Positions 1-6,245 of a stretch of 6,304 bases of DNA are shown here, piece by piece. Every line of letters starts with the position of its first letter. Within the stretch, counting starts at the first letter, position 1. The stretch comes from Blastocatellia bacterium (GTDB taxonomy: Bacteria > Acidobacteriota > Blastocatellia > Pyrinomonadales > Pyrinomonadaceae): NCBI GenBank assembly GCA_003175865.1, contig PSRF01000344.1, positions 1-6,304 on the forward strand, in the 5' to 3' direction. The notes under the pieces are model-generated. The model did no database searches. It had not been told where the DNA came from and saw only the letters and a program-made list of their open reading frames with translations. The translations under genes were made by a program, and so were the position numbers.

Positions 1-210
1 CTGGAAACCATCGAGGGCACTGTCCCAAAGCCAACAAATTTGCCACCGGGCTGTCATTTTGCTCCACGTTGTCCACATCGAATGCCGCGCTGTACTGAGG
101 GAGAAATTCCGTTATACCAACTCGAAGGTAGCGTTGAGGTGCGTTGCGTACTTTATGATCTCGCATCTGCGATCCAAATGAGCGATCAAATCCAACCAAA
201 TGTCCGATAA
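1..210 (+). CDS. OppD/DppD-type peptide ABC transporter ATPase, C-terminal end (partial)
   Basis: Only the last 69 codons are present, and the gene runs off the left edge. The fragment is the C-terminal extension found on ATPases of oligopeptide/dipeptide/nickel importers (oligo_HPY region), after the nucleotide-binding domain. Visible marks are the segment LPPGCHFAPRCPHRMPRC and a later cysteine, giving Cys18, Cys24, Cys31 and Cys49 of the fragment with spacing C-x5-C-x6-C-x17-C. A homologous extension in a mycobacterial OppD is known to bind an iron-sulfur cluster; whether this one does is inference. The following gene is the partner OppF-type ATPase with the same cysteine spacing, which supports a heterodimeric ATPase pair on the cytoplasmic face of a peptide importer. 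The frame closes with TAA at 208-210, inside the first of the junction repeats. OppD and DppD cannot be told apart from this piece. Confidence 0.9.
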   Translation: METIEGTVPKPTNLPPGCHFAPRCPHRMPRCTEGEIPLYQLEGSVEVRCVLYDLASAIQMSDQIQPNVR

Positions 211-353
211 GCTCTAGCTTGTCGATAACATGCGAAACAACTGTCTGCTGAGTCAGAATTCCAATACGTTGACTGAGACTAAACTCCACGACAAGCTGAA
301 GCTTATCGAACATTGACTCTTAAAGAACACCTACGACAAGCTGAAACTTATCG
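205..353. repeat. Three dyad-symmetric repeats across the oppD-oppF junction
   Basis: A 20-base near-palindrome occurs three times. Copy 1 at 205-224 reads cgataagctctagcttgtcg, copy 2 at 289-308 reads cgacaagctgaagcttatcg, and copy 3 at 334-353 reads cgacaagctgaaacttatcg. In each copy the two nine-base halves are near-perfect inverted repeats around a two-base centre. Copies 2 and 3 extend to 28 bases (286-313 and 331-358) with three mismatches. More distantly, the blocks starting at about 270 and 314 align as a 44-45 base tandem duplication. The copies are 84 and 45 bases apart, both multiples of three. Copy 1 contains the oppD stop codon, copy 2 ends just before the oppF start, and copy 3 lies inside oppF. 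The elements could be operators, a small dispersed palindromic repeat, or a decayed coding duplication. The sequence alone does not decide. Confidence 0.8.
230..316 (+). other. Possible 28-codon leader ORF ending on the oppF start
   Basis: An ATG at 230 opens a 28-residue frame (begins MRNNCLLSQN, ends HDKLKLIEH) that stops with TGA at 314-316. The stop overlaps the TTG start of the OppF-type gene at 313-315 in the string ATTGA, an arrangement typical of translational coupling. No Shine-Dalgarno sequence is visible before the ATG; the bases upstream belong to the first palindromic repeat. It could be a leader peptide, a remnant of an older oppF 5' end, or chance. No family is recognised. Confidence 0.2.
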
Positions 354-1344
354 AGCACCAGCGCCCAGCAACCCTTTGCTCCGCGCTCGTAACCTCGTCA
401 AATATTTTCCAGTGGAAGGCACCGATGATGTTGTGCGTGCTGTCGATGGTGTTACCTTCGACATCTTTGCGGGTGAAACGCTCGGGCTCGTTGGTGAATC
501 AGGATGCGGGAAATCGACTGTTGGACGATGCCTATTGCGTCTGATCGAACCCACCTCCGGAAGCGTTGAACTGGAAGGTAAGAATGTTCTTGCACTGAGT
601 AGACGCGAATTGCGTGTGATGCGAAGTGAAATGCAGATCATCTTTCAGGACCCGTACGCGTCACTTAATCCACGCATGAAGATCGGCGATATCGTCGCGG
701 AACCGCTCATCATCCATAACGAAGGCACGAAGAGTGAACAGAGAGATCATGTTGCTGGTCTATTGCGTCGAGTTGGACTCGATCCGGATTACATGAATCG
801 CTACGCGCATGAGTTCTCGGGCGGACAGCGGCAGCGCATCGGCGTTGCCCGCGCACTGGCGTTGCGACCAAAATTGATTGTTGCTGATGAACCAGTCTCC
901 GCGCTGGACGTTTCGGTCCAGGCGCAGGTAGTCAATCTGCTTCAGGAGTTACAAGAGGAATTCAAGTTAACTTACCTGTTCATTTCGCACGGCCTTGCAG
1001 TTGTTGAACACATCTCAACACGGGTGGCGGTGATGTACCTCGGTCGTATTGTCGAGATTGCAGATGCAGTCGATTTGTACGCTACTCCGTTACACCCGTA
1101 CACACAAGCTCTGCTGTCGGCGATTCCTATTCCTGATCCGAAACGCAAGCGTGAACGAATCAGCCTTCAGGGTGACGTTCCGACGCCGATCAATCCACCG
1201 TCCGGGTGTCGCTTCCGTACACGATGTCCAATCGCGATAGAGGGGTGCGCGCACGTCGATCCGGATCTGCGCGAGGTCGCACCGGGCCATGCAGTCGCCT
1301 GCATTAGGGTCCCAGGTTGGGAAGAAGCAGCACGCGCTGAATAA
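313..1344 (+). CDS. OppF/DppF-type peptide ABC transporter ATP-binding protein
   Basis: This is a cytoplasmic ATPase of an oligopeptide/dipeptide importer, 343 residues, normal length for the family. Motifs in order: Walker [10 protein letters not shown] at 61-69, Q-loop FQDP at 111-114, ABC signature FSGGQRQRI at 168-176, Walker B LIVADEP at 188-194 with catalytic Glu193, D-loop SALD at 196-199, and H-loop His226. The C-terminal peptide-transporter extension follows, with [12 protein letters not shown] at 261-272 and Cys299, Cys305, Cys312 and Cys330, spaced exactly as in the OppD tail upstream. The H-loop reads SHGL where SHDL is usual. The start is uncertain: TTG at 313 is the only ATG, GTG or TTG between the in-frame stop TAA at 280-282 and the conserved domain, apart from another TTG at 376, and it has no clear Shine-Dalgarno site. 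The next in-frame ATG is residue 103, past Walker A. The gene lies 102 bases after the OppD-type gene, probably in one operon. OppF versus DppF and the substrate cannot be settled here. Confidence 0.93.
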   Translation: MTLKEHLRQAETYRAPAPSNPLLRARNLVKYFPVEGTDDVVRAVDGVTFDIFAGETLGLVGESGCGKSTVGRCLLRLIEPTSGSVELEGKNVLALSRRELRVMRSEMQIIFQDPYASLNPRMKIGDIVAEPLIIHNEGTKSEQRDHVAGLLRRVGLDPDYMNRYAHEFSGGQRQRIGVARALALRPKLIVADEPVSALDVSVQAQVVNLLQELQEEFKLTYLFISHGLAVVEHISTRVAVMYLGRIVEIADAVDLYATPLHPYTQALLSAIPIPDPKRKRERISLQGDVPTPINPPSGCRFRTRCPIAIEGCAHVDPDLREVAPGHAVACIRVPGWEEAARAE

Positions 1345-1359
1345 AATTGTAGGTTTGTG

Positions 1360-1463
1360 AACTTTGTACTTTGTTCTTTGTGCTTTGAACTCCGCAGGCA
1401 GCAGCTAGAACTTCCAGGCACAAAGTACCAAGCACAAAAGCGCAAAGTACCAAGTACAAAGTG
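1360..1463. repeat. Inverted heptamer repeat arrays (CTTTG / CAAAG units)
   Basis: The left arm, 1360-1387, has four seven-base units of the form nnCTTTG (AACTTTG, TACTTTG, TTCTTTG, TGCTTTG). The right arm, 1421-1463, has six units in the opposite orientation: CAAAGTA, CCAAGCA, an eight-base CAAAAGCG, CAAAGTA, CCAAGTA and CAAAGTG. The arms are largely complementary and could fold into a hairpin of about 27 pairs with bulges around the unrelated centre 1388-1420. The array begins 15 bases after the OppF-type stop codon. It may help end that transcript, but no T-run follows, so it is not a textbook intrinsic terminator. The seven-base period does not suit coding. Confidence 0.8.
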
Positions 1464-1525
1464 CATGACAACTGAAACTTAAATTAGCGCAAACGCGTAT
1501 TTCAAGTTCTCTCAAATGTCTCCTC

Positions 1526-1531
1526 AGGAGG
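1526..1531 (+). promoter_or_regulatory. Strong Shine-Dalgarno site for the Yip1-family gene
   Basis: A perfect AGGAGG lies nine bases before the ATG at 1541, which fixes the start of the Yip1-family gene. It is the best ribosome-binding site in the window and contrasts with the weak or absent site before the OppF-type gene. Confidence 0.85.
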
Positions 1532-1540
1532 ACCATCTGC

Positions 1541-2551
1541 ATGAGCGATCCACTCGAACAGAACTTTCAAACGCCGCCACCGCCTCCGGTAGCGCAAACT
1601 GAACCAGCAGCTCCACGACCGACTAGAATGAGACCAGTTGCTATCGGCATCTTCGTTCTTGGCCTGTTAGTGCTCGTTGGAGGCATTGCCAAGTTCATTC
1701 CAGGGGGCATTGGTACTGGCGGCGCGCTCGCATTCTGGGGCCTTGTGTTGTTTGGGCTGAGTTTCATTCCATTGCCCGTAATTCCAGATTCAGAGCCCCC
1801 GTTGTCGCCGATACAAAAGCTGATCGGCATCTTCTTTGAACCGACTCGTGTATTTCGCAATCTGCGTGTGCATCCGCACTGGGTCGCGGCCTTTGTGGCA
1901 ATTGCCGTTCTGAGCGTGGTCTACACGTTTACGTTTACGCAGCGAGTCACTCCTGAACGCATCGTCAACCATACTATTGATAAGCTGGGAGAACTCGGCC
2001 CGCCATTCGCTCCACCTCCCGATCGATTGGAGGCAATGCGTGCGCAGCAACTCGAAGACGCAAAGAACCCAATTCAGCGAGCGGGGACCGCGGCCAAGAC
2101 GTTTGTCGGTGCTTTCTGTTTTACTTGTGTAGTTGCGGCCCTTTACTTGTTAGCGGTGTTAGCGTTCGGTGGCCGCATCAATTTCTGGCAATCGCTGGCT
2201 GTGGTTTTTTACGCGGCAGTACCAGTCATTGCTATTCAGAAAATTCTTAGTTTGGTGATCTTGTTCATCAAGTCACCTGACGACATTCATCCGATATTGG
2301 GCCAGGAGACTTTGATCCAGGACAACCTGGGAATACTGTTCAAGCCTGCCGACCATCCCGTGTTATTTGTAATGGCAACCTACATCGGAGTCCTGTCGTT
2401 TTACGGATTGTGGTTGCGAGCAAGAGGATTGCAATCAGGTGGGATTCGTGTAAACAGCAGCGCGGCATGGGGAGCTGCGATTACGTTGTGGGTTCTGGGA
2501 TTGGTCCTGGCAACGATAGCCACCGCATTGTTCCCGACATTTATCTCATAG
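1541..2551 (+). CDS. Yip1-family polytopic membrane protein
   Basis: This 336-residue protein appears to belong to the bacterial Yip1 domain family, whose molecular role is poorly known. The N-terminus is cytoplasmic-like and proline-rich (residues 11-29, with TPPPPPVAQT). Two hydrophobic segments follow at about 33-51 and 59-80. A linker rich in proline and acidic residues leads to LIGIFFEPTRVFRNLRVHPHW at about 94-114, the typical entry to the Yip1 domain. Further membrane segments lie at about 114-133, 187-209, 215-243, 272-292 and 308-332, so about seven in all. Residues 134-186 form a charged loop between membrane segments. The ATG follows a perfect AGGAGG. The gene is 196 bases after the OppF-type gene, beyond the heptamer arrays, so it may be a separate unit; no promoter could be assigned. 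It converges on the ABC permease genes. Membership is judged by sequence style and topology; no substrate or partner can be named. Confidence 0.75.
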   Translation: MSDPLEQNFQTPPPPPVAQTEPAAPRPTRMRPVAIGIFVLGLLVLVGGIAKFIPGGIGTGGALAFWGLVLFGLSFIPLPVIPDSEPPLSPIQKLIGIFFEPTRVFRNLRVHPHWVAAFVAIAVLSVVYTFTFTQRVTPERIVNHTIDKLGELGPPFAPPPDRLEAMRAQQLEDAKNPIQRAGTAAKTFVGAFCFTCVVAALYLLAVLAFGGRINFWQSLAVVFYAAVPVIAIQKILSLVILFIKSPDDIHPILGQETLIQDNLGILFKPADHPVLFVMATYIGVLSFYGLWLRARGLQSGGIRVNSSAAWGAAITLWVLGLVLATIATALFPTFIS

Positions 2552-2618
2552 TCGCTGTAGAACCGACAGTTGAGGGTCAATCCTCAGGGTGTCAAAAAAC
2601 GGGATCAATTAAGGAACG

Positions 2619-2701
2619 CAGAGCGGTAGCGACGGGTAGCCAATACTCAACTCATTTCATTTCTTTGAGTTGAGTGTTAGCTACCCGTCGCTACCGCTCT
2701 G
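2619..2701. repeat. Long near-perfect inverted repeat between converging genes
   Basis: Arms 2619-2654 and 2666-2701 pair over 36 positions. The outer 22 pairs are perfect (2619-2640 with 2680-2701), then comes one C/A mismatch (2641/2679), then 13 inner pairs including one T-G, closing on an 11-base loop tttcatttctt. The outer arm contains the short direct repeat GGTAGC twice, at 2625-2630 and 2635-2640. The element lies between the Yip1-family stop (2551) and the permease stop (2750), which fits a bidirectional transcription end. There is no T-run directly after either arm, so intrinsic termination is not proven. It could also be a small palindromic mobile element; no target-site duplication is evident in the flanks. 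Confidence 0.92.
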
Positions 2702-2728
2702 GGCTCTCTACTTAAACTCCACCGCACT

Positions 2729-2748
2729 TCGGGAAATTCAGCTCCCGA
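2729..2748 (-). other. Small hairpin just after the permease stop codon
   Basis: TCGGGA (2729-2734) and TCCCGA (2743-2748) form a six-pair stem with an eight-base loop, starting one base beyond the TAA stop of the minus-strand permease at 2750-2752. No T-tract follows on the minus strand. It may protect the mRNA end or be chance; the much longer hairpin beyond it is the better termination candidate. Confidence 0.35.
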
Positions 2749-2749
2749 T

Positions 2750-4006
2750 TTATTCGTACCTCAGCGACTCGATAGGATCCAATCGCGCCGCCTTCCACGC
2801 CGGCCAGAGTCCGAATATCAATCCAATACCCACACTCGCGATTAGCCCACCTACTGGAGCCCAAAGCGGCACGTAAGAAGGTAAGAACATACGCAACAAC
2901 AACGTGAAGCCCCACCCGATCGAGAGTCCTACAATTCCGCCAAGACCAGTCAGAGTTGCTGCTTCAATCAAGAACTGCCACATGATGTCGCTTCTCTTTG
3001 CGCCGATGGCTTTGCGAACACCAATCTCTCTTGTTCGCTCAGTGACTGACACCAGCATGATGTTCATCACTCCAATGCCGCCGACCATTAACCCCACGGA
3101 CGAAATCACAACCATAGCGATTGCGAGTCCGCCGGTGATCGAGCGGAAGTTGTCGAGGATGCTTTCGGAAGTTTCCATACCGAAGTTGTCATTGGCTGCA
3201 AAGGGAACCTGTCGTCGGATACGCAACATGTCGCGTACCTGGTCCTTTGCTTCGTCCATCATGCCTGGCTTGGCTACTGCGAGGATGTAGATGTCGTCCG
3301 CATTAGGCTTTAGTTTCCTCGCGACAGAGAAGGGAACATAGATGACATTATTTTGATCGTCGCTGCCACCACTCATCAGAAACTGTTCACGTTTTTGCAG
3401 GACACCAACGACCCGAAATTCATTGTTGCCAATCTTGATCATTTGATCGACGGGTGAACCAACTTTGAAGAAATCATCCGCGACCTTCGAGCCGACAACA
3501 CAGACGTTCTGACTCGTATCGGTCTCTGTCTGTGTGAAGAAGCGGCCTTCCGAAATGTTTTGCGTCCCAGCTTTTTCAAAGTCTGGCAGTGTTCCCTGAA
3601 GAGCAACCTGCGCTGAAGTCTTACCACCTCCAGACACATTTAACTTGCCGCCGAAAAAGTTGTTGGTGATATCAAGAAACGGAACCGATAATTCGATTGT
3701 TGGCAATGACTGTAGTGCGATGGCGTCATCGTAAGTGAGTTCTTTCCGCATACGCTCCTCACGTGATAGACGACCGATATGAATACCTGGGTTGTACTTG
3801 CTGATGTAGATCGACCGTGTGCCGAATGACTCGACCTCACGCTTTACTGAGACGTCGATGCCGCTGATGATTGAAGCAATCAACATTACGGTGATGATGC
3901 CGATAACGACACCGAAGACTGTTAGGAACGAGCGCAGTTTATTGGCACGCAAGGTTGCGAGTGCCATCATAAGATTCTCGTAAATGTCGCTACGAAAGAT
4001 GCGCAT
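2750..4006 (-). CDS. MacB/FtsX-type ABC transporter permease (distal copy)
   Basis: This 418-residue permease belongs to the MacB-like family that handles lipoproteins, peptides or drugs by mechanotransmission, not by a channel through the membrane. It has no ATPase domain. Membrane segment 1 is at about 28-50, after the typical ALATLRANKLRSFLTVFGVV entry. The large extracytoplasmic MacB core domain spans about 51-290. Three more membrane segments lie at about 293-319, 346-374 and 381-401. The FtsX signature VTERTREIGVRKAIGAKRSD is at 321-340, and the family end WPAWKAARLDPIESLRYE at 401-418. The ATG follows AAGGA at nine bases. The gene starts 63 bases after a related permease, so the two probably form a heterodimer and share one mRNA. 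The ATPase partner and substrate are not in the window. Family assignment is firm; direction of transport is inferred to be outward. Confidence 0.93.
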   Translation of the reverse strand: MRIFRSDIYENLMMALATLRANKLRSFLTVFGVVIGIITVMLIASIISGIDVSVKREVESFGTRSIYISKYNPGIHIGRLSREERMRKELTYDDAIALQSLPTIELSVPFLDITNNFFGGKLNVSGGGKTSAQVALQGTLPDFEKAGTQNISEGRFFTQTETDTSQNVCVVGSKVADDFFKVGSPVDQMIKIGNNEFRVVGVLQKREQFLMSGGSDDQNNVIYVPFSVARKLKPNADDIYILAVAKPGMMDEAKDQVRDMLRIRRQVPFAANDNFGMETSESILDNFRSITGGLAIAMVVISSVGLMVGGIGVMNIMLVSVTERTREIGVRKAIGAKRSDIMWQFLIEAATLTGLGGIVGLSIGWGFTLLLRMFLPSYVPLWAPVGGLIASVGIGLIFGLWPAWKAARLDPIESLRYE

Positions 4007-4015
4007 GTTCTTAAG

Positions 4016-4020
4016 TCCTT
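4016..4020 (-). promoter_or_regulatory. Ribosome-binding site of the distal ABC permease
   Basis: On the minus strand AAGGA lies nine bases before the ATG at 4006-4004, supporting that start. The proximal permease upstream lacks such a site. Confidence 0.6.
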
Positions 4021-4045
4021 AGTTAATCAGTCGATCTTAATATGA

Positions 4046-4069
4046 TCTTTGCTTTGAATTTCTACTTTG
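4046..4069. repeat. Degenerate CTTTG repeat in the permease intergenic gap
   Basis: The plus strand reads TCTTTGCTTTGAATT at 4046-4060 and has another CTTTG at 4065-4069. The first part matches TCTTTGTGCTTTGAACT at 1375-1391 apart from a two-base gap and one substitution. It may be a degenerate relative of the heptamer arrays upstream of the Yip1 gene. It sits between the two permease genes on the minus strand and abuts the TAG stop at 4070-4072. Confidence 0.35.
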
Positions 4070-5311
4070 CTATGTGTCAGCTCTCAAGGCCTCAATGGGA
4101 TCCAGGCGTGCTGCCTTCCATGCTGGAAAAATTCCCGATGCCACTCCGGCGCCGCCCGAAGCTGCTAACGCACCCAAAATCGCAAACAGTGACAAGTAAG
4201 TTGGGAAAAAGACCGCTGTAACAACACGCCCCACGATCCACGCCAGGAAAATTCCCACTGCTCCGCCCATGACTGCTAACGCTACTGCTTCAACCAGGAA
4301 TTGTTTCAGTATATCGACCTGACGTGCACCAAGTGATTTTCGAATTCCGATTTCTTTCGTTCGCTCGGTCACCGATACGAGCATGATGTTCATGATGACG
4401 ATGGCGCCGACGATCAATGCAATCCCCGGAACCAACATCGCGACCAGAAAGATTGTTCCAAAGATACGATCTCGCAGGCCTGTGATTGCGTCAGGGGTGA
4501 CAATGCCGAAGTTGTCCTTTTCATTTGGACCGAGCTTTCTTCTGACTCGCATCAGGAATCGCGACTCTTCCACAGCGTCGTTGAAGGTGTCGTCAGTTTT
4601 CGAAGTGGCGATGAAGTACAGCGAGCGTTGTCGAATCAGTGAACCGTAGTTCACTGCGTAAGTTTTAAGCGGAATGACCACAAAGTTATCTTGTGGGATT
4701 CCAAAGACGGTACCCTTCGCAGCTTCCACCCCAATCACGCGATAGGGAAGCCCTCTGACCTCGATTTCCTGGCCGACGGGACTGCCTACTGGAAAAAGTT
4801 TCGTTGCAATATCGGCGCCGATGTAGGCCACACGTGCCGCGTTGTCGTTTTCAGGTTCCGCGATAAAACGACCATCGGCGACGTCGCGGTTCTCGATGTC
4901 AACGCAATTTCCGGTAGCGCCGGAAACGAACACATCCTCGATCGATTGGTCACCGCGTTTAACTTCTGATGGAGTACCGCGGGCCTTTGCCCCGATTTTG
5001 CCAATGAGTACAGCACGCTCCTTCAAATAATCGTAATCTTCAAGTGTCAGTTCTTTGTTTCTGCGCTGGGCAGCGGCAATTGTGTCTGTGTCTTTGAAGT
5101 CTTCGAGGGGATTAAAACGCTGGATCGTGAACGACTTGGCGCCGATGCCGGCAATCTTTTCATCTACATAGCGATTGAAGCCCTGGATCAGTGACACAAC
5201 CACGACGAAGGCGGTTACGCCCACAATCATGCCTAAAAGAGTTAACGCCGAACGAAGTTTGTGTGCCCAGATTGCCGCGACGGCGAGTTTGAGAGTTTCG
5301 ATAAATTTCAC
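4070..5311 (-). CDS. MacB/FtsX-type ABC transporter permease (proximal copy)
   Basis: This 413-residue permease is a paralogue of its downstream neighbour and has the same plan. Membrane segment 1 is at about 22-44, after AVAAIWAHKLRSALTLLGMI. The extracytoplasmic MacB core spans about 45-283, with GRFIAEPENDNAARVAYIG at 147-165. Membrane segments 2-4 lie at about 284-312, 338-366 and 374-396. The FtsX signature VTERTKEIGIRKSLGARQVD is at 314-333, and the end is FPAWKAARLDPIEALRADT. No ATPase domain is attached. The start is GTG: an in-frame TAA lies nine codons upstream with no ATG between, and the first internal Met is residue 28, inside membrane segment 1. No clear Shine-Dalgarno site precedes the GTG. 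The gene is 133 bases after the SDR gene and 63 before the next permease. Expected partners are an ATPase and a periplasmic adaptor, both outside the window. Confidence 0.92.
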   Translation of the reverse strand: MKFIETLKLAVAAIWAHKLRSALTLLGMIVGVTAFVVVVSLIQGFNRYVDEKIAGIGAKSFTIQRFNPLEDFKDTDTIAAAQRRNKELTLEDYDYLKERAVLIGKIGAKARGTPSEVKRGDQSIEDVFVSGATGNCVDIENRDVADGRFIAEPENDNAARVAYIGADIATKLFPVGSPVGQEIEVRGLPYRVIGVEAAKGTVFGIPQDNFVVIPLKTYAVNYGSLIRQRSLYFIATSKTDDTFNDAVEESRFLMRVRRKLGPNEKDNFGIVTPDAITGLRDRIFGTIFLVAMLVPGIALIVGAIVIMNIMLVSVTERTKEIGIRKSLGARQVDILKQFLVEAVALAVMGGAVGIFLAWIVGRVVTAVFFPTYLSLFAILGALAASGGAGVASGIFPAWKAARLDPIEALRADT

Positions 5312-5410
5312 GCGTTTACTACGGACCCGACAGTGTTATGGTTGCAGAACTGATGCTGTTTGGTTGCCTTTCCGGATTATTCCATGCAAGTCCGAAAGAT
5401 GCTACTCCCT

Positions 5411-5438
5411 GGAGTGCGGCGCCGGGCCGCCGCACTCC
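5411..5438. other. GC-rich hairpin just after the SDR stop codon
   Basis: GGAGTGCGGCG (5411-5421) and CGCCGCACTCC (5428-5438) form a perfect 11-pair stem with a six-base loop. On the minus strand it starts six bases after the TAA of the SDR gene (5445-5447). There is no T-run behind it, so it may act as an mRNA-end protector or partial attenuator between the SDR and the two permeases, not as a full intrinsic terminator. It could also be one copy of a dispersed palindromic repeat. Confidence 0.8.
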
Positions 5439-5444
5439 AAAGAG

Positions 5445-6221
5445 TTAGATCGCAAATCCCGCGGTCACATCAAGTGCAACGCCTGTGATGCTGTCTCCGG
5501 CGGAGGATGCAAAAAAGACAACTGCAGCGGCAACATGATTTGGATCCACCATGCGTTTCAACGCGGTCCCCTCAACGTATGCGCGTTCAATATCAGCCTC
5601 TGGCTTCCCGAGTTCGCGCGCGCGATTGGCGATAACAGCGCGCATCCTTTCGCCATCTGTAGGTCCGGGACAGATGGTGTTGACCTGAATATTGTGTGGT
5701 CCAAGTTCCTGCGCGAGAGATTGCGAAAACCCAATCATTCCCCACTTCGAAGCTGCGTAGGGACTGCGCAATGCGTATCCAATCTTTCCGGCAATCGACG
5801 AGATGTTGATGATCTTTCCGGAGCGCCGTTCGATCATCTGTGGAATAACGGCCTTTGAACAAAGAAACGCGCTTGTGAGATTGACTGCCATCGTTTCATT
5901 CCACTGACTCTTGGTGACTTCATGTATTGGCGCAGTTGGACCGGCAATGCCGACGTTGTTTACGAGAATGTCGATGCGACCGAATTTATTAAGTGTTAAT
6001 TGAATGAGATCGTCTACCTGCTTTTCATCGGAAACATCGGCAGCAACAGCCAGCGAACGACGACCGATGCTCTCGATCTCAGCTGCGACTTCACTCAATA
6101 CATCCTGATTGCGTCCCGTCATGACAACGTCGGCACCTTCGCGAGCGAGGGCAAGTGCAATGGCCTTTCCGATGCCGCGACCGCCGCCAGTCACGAGTGC
6201 AGTTTGATTGAGTAGTTTCAT
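5445..6221 (-). CDS. Short-chain dehydrogenase/reductase (classical SDR)
   Basis: This 258-residue protein is an NAD(P)-dependent oxidoreductase of the classical SDR family, cytoplasmic, with a Rossmann fold and normal length. Visible marks are the cofactor loop TGGGRGIG at 11-18, Asp62 in AADVS, NNVG at 88-91 (usual NNAG), catalytic Asn114 in AVNLTS, Ser142 in ISSIAG, and Tyr155 with Lys159 in YAASK. CPGPTDGERM at 184-193 and the end ITGVALDVTAGFAI complete the pattern. Arg37 after the second strand (TGR) hints at NADP(H); this is inference. It resembles 3-oxoacyl-ACP reductase-like and sugar/alcohol dehydrogenase SDRs, but the substrate cannot be named. The ATG has GGAG eight bases upstream. 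It lies 24 bases after an ABC permease and before two more, so it is probably co-transcribed with them. An enzyme inside such a permease array is unusual. Confidence 0.93.
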   Translation of the reverse strand: MKLLNQTALVTGGGRGIGKAIALALAREGADVVMTGRNQDVLSEVAAEIESIGRRSLAVAADVSDEKQVDDLIQLTLNKFGRIDILVNNVGIAGPTAPIHEVTKSQWNETMAVNLTSAFLCSKAVIPQMIERRSGKIINISSIAGKIGYALRSPYAASKWGMIGFSQSLAQELGPHNIQVNTICPGPTDGERMRAVIANRARELGKPEADIERAYVEGTALKRMVDPNHVAAAVVFFASSAGDSITGVALDVTAGFAI

Positions 6222-6229
6222 TGCAGCAA

Positions 6230-6233
6230 CTCC
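6230..6233 (-). promoter_or_regulatory. Ribosome-binding site of the SDR gene
   Basis: On the minus strand GGAG lies eight bases before the ATG at 6221-6219, inside the 24-base gap after the upstream permease. The tight spacing supports co-transcription. Confidence 0.5.
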
Positions 6234-6245
6234 AAGGACATCTCA

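Noticed and set aside
205..308. AAGCTT/ATCGAT-like strings reminiscent of a cloning-vector polylinker
   Set aside because: Only a few bases agree. The surrounding sequence has no other vector sites, and the pattern is explained by the three palindromic repeats.
1360..1463. CRISPR array
   Set aside because: The units are seven bases with no spacers and occur in both orientations, with no cas genes nearby.
1465..1486. ATGACA and TAAATT as a promoter for the Yip1 gene
   Set aside because: The two boxes are only nine bases apart, too close for a sigma-70 type promoter.
2569..2603. Possible intrinsic terminator for the Yip1 gene (TGAGG/CCTCA stem, A-run nearby)
   Set aside because: The stem has only five pairs and the following run is A, not T, on the plus strand; the 36-position hairpin downstream is far stronger.
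2904..3290. Plus-strand open frame of 128 codons inside the distal permease
   Set aside because: It is a shadow of the FtsX/MacB coding sequence with no family signature.
5175..5858. Plus-strand open frame of 227 codons across the permease 5' end and the SDR
   Set aside because: It is antisense to two genes with full family motifs, crosses their spacer, has no recognisable domain or ribosome-binding site, and its composition is that of reversed coding DNA.
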